Below are positions 58,663-64,000 of a stretch of DNA of 64,000 nucleotides, piece by piece (positions within the stretch are counted from its first letter, which is position 1; each line of letters begins with the position of its first letter). The stretch spans positions 5,654,501 through 5,718,500 of the forward strand of contig NZ_JACHMB010000001.1 in NCBI RefSeq assembly GCF_014204795.1, given 5' to 3'. The position numbers were made by a program, and so were the translations under genes. A model generated the notes under the pieces. The model was given only the letters and a program-made list of their open reading frames with translations, was not told the DNA's origin and did no database searches. The DNA comes from Nonomuraea jabiensis. GTDB taxonomy: Bacteria > Actinomycetota > Actinomycetes > Streptosporangiales > Streptosporangiaceae.

Positions 58663-60564
58663 TCACCCGGCCTTCACGAGCTTCTCGACGCGTACGGCCG
58701 CCGCCTTGAACTCGGCGGTGCCCGCGATCGGGCAGGTGGCCTCGATGGTGAGGGAGTTGGTGTCCACCTCGTCCGGGAAGTGCATGGTCATGAACACCAG
58801 CCCCGGCCGCAGGGCGGGGTCGATGAACACCGGCGCGACCACCGACCCGCGCCGCGAGGTGATCCGCACCTCCTCGCCGGCGACGACGCCGAGCCGGTCG
58901 GCGTCCTCGGGGCAGAGCTCCACCGTCTCGCCCCGGCGCAGGGGAGAGGCGAACCCGGAGGACTGCACGCCCGTGTTGTACGAGTCGAGCCGCCGCCCGG
59001 TCGTCAGCCGCAGCGGATACTCCTCGTCCAGCAGGTCCACCGGCGGCGAGTGGCGCAGCACCGCGAACGGCGCCGGCGTGCCCCGCTTGACCGGGTCGCT
59101 CTCCCACAGCCTGCCGTGCAGGTAGGGCGGCTCCAGCGAGTCCTCCGACGGGCAGGGCCACTGGATGCCCTGCAGGTCGGCCAGCCGCTGGTAGGTCATG
59201 CCGTGGTGCTGGGGCGACATGGCGCGCAGCTCGTTCCAGACCTCCTCGGCGCCGTCGTAGTGCCAGTCGTGGCCCAGCCTGCGGGCCAGCTCGCACATGA
59301 TCCAGATGTCGTCGCGCGCCTCGCCCGGGGGATCCAGGGCCTTGCGCACCCGCTGGACCCGGCGCTCGCTGTTGGTGAACGTGCCGTCCGCCTCGCACCA
59401 GGCGGCGCTCGCGGGCAGCACGACGTCGGCCATCTGGGCGGTCTTGGTGAGGAAGATGTCCTGCACGACCAGGTGGTCGAGCATGGACAGTCGCTTGATG
59501 CAGGCCAGCGAGTCGGCCTCGGACTGCACGGGGTTCTCACCGATGAGGTAGCAGGTGGTCACCTCGCCCTCGGCCATGGCCTCCAGCATCTCGGTGAGGT
59601 TGAGGCCGTAGCGGGGCTGGATCTCCCTGCCCCACGCGCTCTCGAAACGCGCCCGGATGGCGGGGTCGAGGAGGTCCTGGAAGCCGGGCAGGCGGTTGGG
59701 GATGGCGCCCATGTCGCCGCCGCCCTGCACGTTGTTCTGGCCGCGCAGCGGTGACAGGCCGGAGCCGTAGCGGCCGACGTGGCCGGTGAGCAGGGCCAGG
59801 TTGATCAGGGCCCGTACATTGTCCGTGGCGTTGTGGTGCTCGGTGATGCCGAGCGTCCAGCACAGCTGGGCGCGGTCGGCGCGGGCGTAGGCGTGGGCCA
59901 GCTCGCGGATGGCGTGCGCGGGCACGCCGGTGACCTGCTCGGCGACGGTCAGCGTCCAGGGCTCGACCGACTCCTTGAACTCCTCGAACCCGCTTGTGGC
60001 CCGTTCGATGAACGCCTCGTTGTGCAGCCCGGCGTGGATGATCTCCCTGGCCACCGCGTGGGCGAGGGGGATGTCCGTGCCGACGTTCAGCCCCAGCCAC
60101 AGGTCGGCCCACTGGGCGGTGCCGGTGCGGCGCGGGTCCACCGCGAACATCCGCGCGCCGTTGTGGATGCCCTTCAGCACGTGCTGGAAGAAGATGGGGT
60201 GGGCGTTACGCGCCGCCGAACCCCACATCACGATCACATCGGTGTCCTCCACCTCCTGGTAGGAGGACGTGCCGCCACCGCTGCCGAACACCGCCGACAG
60301 CCCCGCCACGCTCGGCGCGTGGCAGGTGCGGTTACAGGAGTCCACGTTGTTGGTGCCGATCACCACGCGGGTGAACTTCTGCCCGACGTAGTTCATCTCG
60401 TTGGTGGAACGGGCGCACGACAACATGGCGAAGCAGTCGGGCCCATGTGCGGCGAGGTTGCGGCGGAAGCCCTCCGCCGCCCGCTCCAGGGCCTCGTCCC
60501 AGCTCGCCCTGCACAGCACGCCGTTCTCACGCACCAGTGGATGGGTCAGGCGGTCATAGCTCAT
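58663..60564 (-). CDS. Formate dehydrogenase catalytic subunit lacking its N-terminal Fe-S domain
   Basis: A 633-residue molybdopterin oxidoreductase. It starts MSYDRLTHPLVRENG, which is where FDH alpha chains continue after their 4Fe-4S domain. The active site is the Cys version of the FDH motif: NNVDSCNRTCHAPSV with C81-H82, replacing the selenocysteine of E. coli FdhH. GQNNVQGGGDMGAIPNRLPG and the C-terminal RLTTGRRLDSYNTG are cofactor-binding segments. The missing Fe4S4 domain is present at the end of the 56026 gene product. ATG 60564 follows GGAGGGA. The frame is open upstream into the reductase gene, but this is only a shadow. A CTGTATACAG site is just upstream. Confidence 0.9.
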   Translation of the reverse strand: MSYDRLTHPLVRENGVLCRASWDEALERAAEGFRRNLAAHGPDCFAMLSCARSTNEMNYVGQKFTRVVIGTNNVDSCNRTCHAPSVAGLSAVFGSGGGTSSYQEVEDTDVIVMWGSAARNAHPIFFQHVLKGIHNGARMFAVDPRRTGTAQWADLWLGLNVGTDIPLAHAVAREIIHAGLHNEAFIERATSGFEEFKESVEPWTLTVAEQVTGVPAHAIRELAHAYARADRAQLCWTLGITEHHNATDNVRALINLALLTGHVGRYGSGLSPLRGQNNVQGGGDMGAIPNRLPGFQDLLDPAIRARFESAWGREIQPRYGLNLTEMLEAMAEGEVTTCYLIGENPVQSEADSLACIKRLSMLDHLVVQDIFLTKTAQMADVVLPASAAWCEADGTFTNSERRVQRVRKALDPPGEARDDIWIMCELARRLGHDWHYDGAEEVWNELRAMSPQHHGMTYQRLADLQGIQWPCPSEDSLEPPYLHGRLWESDPVKRGTPAPFAVLRHSPPVDLLDEEYPLRLTTGRRLDSYNTGVQSSGFASPLRRGETVELCPEDADRLGVVAGEEVRITSRRGSVVAPVFIDPALRPGLVFMTMHFPDEVDTNSLTIEATCPIAGTAEFKAAAVRVEKLVKAG

Positions 60565-60576
60565 GATCCCTCCATT

Positions 60577-60586
60577 CTGTATACAG
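60577..60586 (-). promoter_or_regulatory. GntR-like operator ahead of the fdh genes
   Basis: CTGTATACAG is a perfect 10-bp palindrome 13 bp upstream of the catalytic subunit's ATG. The same core, GTATACAG or GTATGCAG, precedes the reductase/moeA pair and the thiamine-diphosphate enzyme gene. The shape fits FCD-type GntR regulators. Confidence 0.6.
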
Positions 60587-60602
60587 GCTACGGTATTCCT
60601 CG

Positions 60603-61580
60603 CTAGACCGCGCGGACAAGGTTGGCGTTGAGGAGGTCGCTCACCGCGTGGATCGCGCGCAGCGTCGGCACCTCGGCGCCGGTGAGGTCGGCCAGCTCGA
60701 CCACCGCCGCGAGCAGCACGTCCAGCTCCAGCGGCTTGCCCTTCTCCAGGTCCTGCAGCGTGGAGGTCTTGTGCTCGCCCGCCTTCTCCGCCCCCTTCAG
60801 GCGGCGCTCGATGGAGATCCCCGGGTCGCAGCCGACCCTCCTGGCCACCTCGACGGTCTCGCGCATCATGGCCACGACGAGCTCCCTCGCGCCGTCGTGG
60901 CGGCAGATCCCGGCCATCGTCGCCCTGGCCAGCGCGCTGATCGGGTTGAAGGCGATGTTGCCCATGAGCTTGATCCACACGTCTTTGCGCAGGTCGCGCT
61001 CCACCGGGCACTTGAGCCCGCCGGCTGTCGCGGCCTGGCTGAAGGCGGCGCACCGCTCGGTCAGCTCGCCGTCCGGCTCGCCGATGGAGAAGCGGGTGCC
61101 CTCCAGGTGGCGGATCACGCCGGGCCGCTCGATCTCGGTGGCGGCGTACACGACGCAGCCGACGGCACGGTTCAGGGGCAGCGCGGCCGTGACCGCGCCG
61201 CCCGGGTCGACGCTCTCGATGCGGTAGCCCTCGTAGGGGCCCTTGAGCCCGTGGAAGTACCACCACGGGATGCCGTTCTGCGCGGCGATGATGCTCGTGG
61301 TCTCGTGCAGGAGCGGCCTGATCATGGGGCCCGCCGAGGCGTAGCTGTTCGCCTTGAGGCCCAGGAAGACGTGGTCCACCGGGCCGACCTGGGTGGTGTC
61401 GTCGGTGGCATGGGGATGGGCGGTGAAGTCGCCTCTGGGGGTGAGCACCCGCACACCGGCGCGCCGGATCGCCTGCAGGTGCTCGCCTCTCGCGATGAGG
61501 TGCACCTCGACTCCCGCCCGGTGGAGGGCGGCCCCCACGTATGCGCCGATGGCGCCGGCGCCAAGAACAGCGACCTTCAT
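60603..61580 (-). CDS. PanE/ApbA-family reductase (ketopantoate reductase-like)
   Basis: A 325-residue NADPH-dependent reductase. The Rossmann loop is VAVLGAGAIGAYVG. GLKANSY and DVWIKLMGNIAFNPISALAR provide the catalytic lysine region. It is located 38 bp upstream of the fdh genes and shares their operator motif. In Methylobacterium extorquens a PanE-family enzyme (PanE2) reduces oxalyl-CoA to glyoxylate, so with formate dehydrogenase and a possible oxalyl-CoA enzyme nearby, a role in oxalate or glyoxylate metabolism is more likely than pantothenate synthesis. This is inference; ketopantoate reductase remains possible. Confidence 0.8.
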   Translation of the reverse strand: MKVAVLGAGAIGAYVGAALHRAGVEVHLIARGEHLQAIRRAGVRVLTPRGDFTAHPHATDDTTQVGPVDHVFLGLKANSYASAGPMIRPLLHETTSIIAAQNGIPWWYFHGLKGPYEGYRIESVDPGGAVTAALPLNRAVGCVVYAATEIERPGVIRHLEGTRFSIGEPDGELTERCAAFSQAATAGGLKCPVERDLRKDVWIKLMGNIAFNPISALARATMAGICRHDGARELVVAMMRETVEVARRVGCDPGISIERRLKGAEKAGEHKTSTLQDLEKGKPLELDVLLAAVVELADLTGAEVPTLRAIHAVSDLLNANLVRAV

Positions 61581-61612
61581 GCTGCGCTCCGTTCTCGCGT
61601 CGGATTTGCATT

Positions 61613-61626
61613 CGGTATACAGTATG
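61613..61626. promoter_or_regulatory. GntR-like operator between the PanE-like and moeA genes
   Basis: CGGTATACAGTATG in the 73-bp divergent gap. It is identical in 13 of 14 positions to the site at 62870-62883, and shares GTATACAG with the site at 60577. Confidence 0.6.
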
Positions 61627-61653
61627 GAAAAACGCGGGTCAAGGAGCATGCCT

Positions 61654-62832
61654 GTGACCGTTCTTCGGCATGATCTAGTGGTGGAATCGACGACCTGGGT
61701 GACCGCGCGGGCCCTCGCGAAGGGGGCCGCGGCGCCCCTGGAGCCCGCCTCCGTGTCGCTCGCCGACGCTCTCGGCGGCCGTCTGGCCGCGCCTTTGACG
61801 GCGCTGGTGGCGGTGCCCGGTGTGGACGTGTCGGCGATGGACGGCTACGCGGTGGCCGGCGCCGGGCCGTGGCGGGTGGTCGGCCGGGTTCTGGCCGGTG
61901 GCGCCTGCTACGGGGGCGAGCTGCGGCCGGGGGAGGCGGTCGAGATCGCCACCGGCGCTCCGACGCCCGCGGGGGCCTCGGCGGTGCTGCCGTACGAGCA
62001 CGCGGCGGTGGACGGGGCACGGGTGAACGGCGCCGTCGAGATCGGGCGGCACATCCGGCGGCGGGGCGAGGACATCGCCGAGGGCGCGGTCGTGCTGGGC
62101 GCGGGCGCGGTGGTGACCCCGGTGGCGCTCGGGCTGGCCGCCGCGCTGGGCCACGACGAGCTGCTGGTACGGCCCCGCCCGCGGGTGGCGGTGCTGATCA
62201 CCGGGGACGAGGTCGTGCGCGAGGGCCTGCCCGCGCCGGGCCGGGTGCGCGACGCCATCGGCCCGTTCCTGCCCGGCCTGGTGGCGTGGGCCGGCGGCCG
62301 GGTGGCGAGCACGGACGTGCTGCCCGACGGTCGGGAAGCGCTCCGCGCCGCGCTGGAGACCGGGGTGGCGGACGTGGTCGTCGTGTGCGGCGCGTCGTCC
62401 AAAGGGCCCGCCGATCACCTGAGGGCCGTGCTCGGCGACCTCGGCGCCGACGTGATCGTCGACGGAGTCGCCGTGCGGCCCGGGCACCCCCAGCTCCTGG
62501 CCCGGCTGCCGGGCGGGAGGCTGGCCGTCGGCCTGCCGGGAAACCCGTTCGCGGCCCTCGGCGCGGCCCTCACGCTGCTCGCGCCCATCCTGCGCGTGCT
62601 GGCCGGGCTCCCCGTCCGCACGGAGACGTCGGCGCTGGCCGGAGCGGTGCGGGCGCATCCGCGCGACACGCGGCTCGTGCCGGTCAGGCGGTCGGGCCGG
62701 GGCGTGGTGCCGGTGGGGCACGACCGGCCGGGTTCGCTGTGGGGCGCGGCGCTGGCCGACGCGCTGGCCGTCGTCCCGCCGGGGTGGGCCGGTGAGCAGG
62801 TCGAGCTGATCGAGTTGCCTCCTGGGGGCTAG
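61654..62832 (+). CDS. moeA: Molybdopterin molybdenumtransferase MoeA
   Basis: A 392-residue enzyme that inserts molybdenum into adenylated molybdopterin. Motifs are VDVSAMDGYAV, GEAVEIATGAPTPAGASAVL, VLITGDEVV and GLPGNPFAAL. Start: AAGGAG (61641-61646) is one base from ATG 61648 but seven from GTG 61654, which is preferred. The family length is about 400. Location in a formate dehydrogenase cluster and under the shared operator suggests that it is the MoeA dedicated to this enzyme. Confidence 0.92.
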   Translation: MTVLRHDLVVESTTWVTARALAKGAAAPLEPASVSLADALGGRLAAPLTALVAVPGVDVSAMDGYAVAGAGPWRVVGRVLAGGACYGGELRPGEAVEIATGAPTPAGASAVLPYEHAAVDGARVNGAVEIGRHIRRRGEDIAEGAVVLGAGAVVTPVALGLAAALGHDELLVRPRPRVAVLITGDEVVREGLPAPGRVRDAIGPFLPGLVAWAGGRVASTDVLPDGREALRAALETGVADVVVVCGASSKGPADHLRAVLGDLGADVIVDGVAVRPGHPQLLARLPGGRLAVGLPGNPFAALGAALTLLAPILRVLAGLPVRTETSALAGAVRAHPRDTRLVPVRRSGRGVVPVGHDRPGSLWGAALADALAVVPPGWAGEQVELIELPPGG

Positions 62833-62869
62833 ACAGGCCGAACGGGAGGGAGTAACCATTGCGGTCATA

Positions 62870-62883
62870 CGGTATGCAGTATG
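62870..62883 (+). promoter_or_regulatory. GntR-like operator ahead of the thiamine-diphosphate enzyme gene
   Basis: CGGTATGCAGTATG, 30 bp upstream of the ATG, differs by one base from the site at 61613-61626. Confidence 0.6.
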
Positions 62884-62913
62884 CGGAAGACAGCCGACGC
62901 CGGAAAGGGTGGC

Positions 62914-64000
62914 ATGATGTCGGAAACGATCTCTGGTGGTCATCTCGTAGCCAAGGCACTCAAAGCCGAGGGCGTGGACGTGATCTACACGCTCTGCGGC
63001 GGCCACATCATCGATATCTATGACGGCTGCGTCGATGAGGGCATCGAGGTCATCGACGTACGCCACGAGCAGGTGGCGGCGCACGCGGCCGACGGGTACG
63101 CGCGCATCACCGGCAAGCCCGGCTGCGCGGTGGTCACCGCCGGGCCGGGCACGACCGACGCGGTCACCGGCGTGGCCAACGCCTTCCGCGCGGAGAGCCC
63201 CATGTTGCTCATCGGCGGCCAGGGAGCGCTGAGCCAGCACAAGATGGGCTCGCTGCAGGACCTGCCGCACGTGGACATGATGAGCCCGATCACGAAGTTC
63301 GCGGCCACGGTGCCCAGCACGGAGCGGGTGGCGGACATCGTCTCGATGGCCTTCCGCGAGTGCTACCACGGCGCTCCGGGGCCGTCGTTCCTGGAGATCC
63401 CGCGCGACGTGCTCGACGCGAAGGTCCCCCTGGAGAAGGCGCGCATCCCCAAGGCCGGGCACTACCGGGCCTCGACCCGCCAGCAGGGCGACCCCGAGGC
63501 GATCGAGCGGCTGGCCGACATGCTGGCGCACGCGGAGAAGCCGTGCATCCTGCTCGGGAGCCAAGTGTGGACGTGCCGGGCCACGGACGCCGCGATCGAC
63601 TTCGTCCGCGCCCTCAACGTGCCCGCGTACATGAACGGCTCGGGCCGCGGCACGCTCCCACCCGGCGACCCGCACCACTTCCAGCTCAGCCGCAGGTACG
63701 CCTTCACCAACGCCGACCTGATCATCATCGTCGGCACCCCGTTCGACTTCCGGATGGGCTACGGCAAGCGCCTGTCGCCGACCGCCGCCGTCGTCCAGAT
63801 CGACCTCGACTACCGCACCGTCGGCAAGAACCGCGACATCGACCTGGGGATCGTCGGCGACGCCGGCCTCGTCCTCGCGGCGGCGGCCCAGGCCGCCAGC
63901 GGCCGCATCGAGAACGCGGTGACCAAGCGCAAGGAGTGGATGGACGAGCTGCGCGCGGTCGAGACCCAGGCGTACGAGAAGCGCCTGCCCCGCCAGCTGT
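62914..64000 (+). CDS. Thiamine-diphosphate-dependent lyase/decarboxylase (3' end outside window)
   Basis: At least 362 residues of the acetolactate synthase/oxalyl-CoA decarboxylase/2-hydroxyacyl-CoA lyase superfamily. GGHIIDIYDGCVDEG, the catalytic glutamate in VIDVRHEQVAAHAADGYAR (E52), TAGPGTTDAVTGVANAF and MGSLQDLPHVDMM are seen in the PYR domain; the central domain has VGTPFDFRMGYG. The N-terminal pattern also resembles mycobacterial IlvG. Placement with formate dehydrogenase suggests an enzyme that makes formyl-CoA, from oxalyl-CoA or a 2-hydroxyacyl-CoA, but a standard acetolactate synthase role cannot be excluded without the C-terminal CoA site. ATG 62917 is an alternative start, with AAAGGG seven bases upstream. 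Confidence 0.8.
   Translation, partial: MMSETISGGHLVAKALKAEGVDVIYTLCGGHIIDIYDGCVDEGIEVIDVRHEQVAAHAADGYARITGKPGCAVVTAGPGTTDAVTGVANAFRAESPMLLIGGQGALSQHKMGSLQDLPHVDMMSPITKFAATVPSTERVADIVSMAFRECYHGAPGPSFLEIPRDVLDAKVPLEKARIPKAGHYRASTRQQGDPEAIERLADMLAHAEKPCILLGSQVWTCRATDAAIDFVRALNVPAYMNGSGRGTLPPGDPHHFQLSRRYAFTNADLIIIVGTPFDFRMGYGKRLSPTAAVVQIDLDYRTVGKNRDIDLGIVGDAGLVLAAAAQAASGRIENAVTKRKEWMDELRAVETQAYEKRLPRQL

Noticed and set aside
60300..60350. Selenocysteine in formate dehydrogenase
   Set aside because: The active-site codon is a normal Cys codon in the TCHAPSV motif; no in-frame TGA is present.
58663..61611. Fusion of the formate dehydrogenase catalytic subunit to an upstream 350-residue segment
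   Set aside because: The upstream part is the shadow frame of the PanE-like reductase; ATG 60564 has a good ribosome site and an operator in front.

Overview
The window is about 72% GC chromosomal DNA. Many genes start with GTG, share ATGA/GTGA stop-start overlaps, and belong to actinobacterial families (XRE-DUF5753/DUF397 pairs, CU044_5270, DUF2630, CGNR, DUF5941-like, F420-type LLM oxidoreductase). The host is most likely a filamentous actinomycete of the Streptosporangiaceae/Nonomuraea type; the genus is inferred from gene content, not proven.

Layout. 0-5.7 kb: partial Ser/Thr kinase, double-GNAT acetyltransferase, DUF2630, a dimethylargininase, and leuA behind a leucine-rich leader peptide with alternative hairpins. 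5.8-12.3 kb: an accessory, lower-GC patch with a WXG100-like / 735-aa / lipoprotein operon, followed by four decayed genes (HsdR remnant, XRE regulator, anti-sigma-type ATPase, Uma2 nuclease). 12.4-16.8 kb: an MFS exporter / PEP-type phosphotransferase / TetR operon behind a 31-bp palindromic operator. 16.7-23.6 kb: a membrane protein with a truncated PadR, TetR-controlled oxidoreductase genes, a secreted serine protease, and a TetR/MBL pair. 23.7-29.5 kb: glutamate-type dehydrogenase, PhoD-like phosphatase, methyltransferase, and an ECF sigma factor with its CU044_5270 partner. 29.6-32.2 kb: rocD, ddaH-like and AsnC arginine/ornithine genes. 32.3-37.5 kb: glucan use, with a GH1 beta-glucosidase fused in frame to a LacI regulator, a 2OG-Fe oxygenase, and a secreted GH16-CBM6 glucanase behind LacI-type palindromes.

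37.5-39.1 kb holds an easily missed two-gene RiPP candidate: a 38-residue, highly charged peptide whose stop overlaps the start of a 387-aa PIMT-like O-methyltransferase. This arrangement resembles the aspartimide RiPPs called imiditides. 39-51 kb: tautomerase/HxlR pair, CDP-alcohol phosphatidyltransferase pair, recO-uppS, an ABC-2 permease without an ATPase, LLM oxidoreductase/HxlR, a beta-lactamase remnant and a CGNR regulator. 51-55 kb: a DMT transporter and the zinc operon znuA-znuC-znuB-zur with a Zur box.

55-64 kb is a formate/C1 module: fdhD, an Fe-S subunit, a NuoE-NuoF fusion, a catalytic subunit lacking its own N-terminal Fe-S domain, a PanE-like reductase, moeA, and a thiamine-diphosphate lyase or decarboxylase running off the end. 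The Fe-S subunit ends in exactly the 4Fe-4S domain that the catalytic subunit lacks, so the formate dehydrogenase alpha chain looks split between two non-adjacent genes. A CTGTATACAG-like palindrome precedes three of these transcription units. A route oxalyl-CoA or 2-hydroxyacyl-CoA -> formyl-CoA -> formate -> CO2 + NADH is a reasonable inference.
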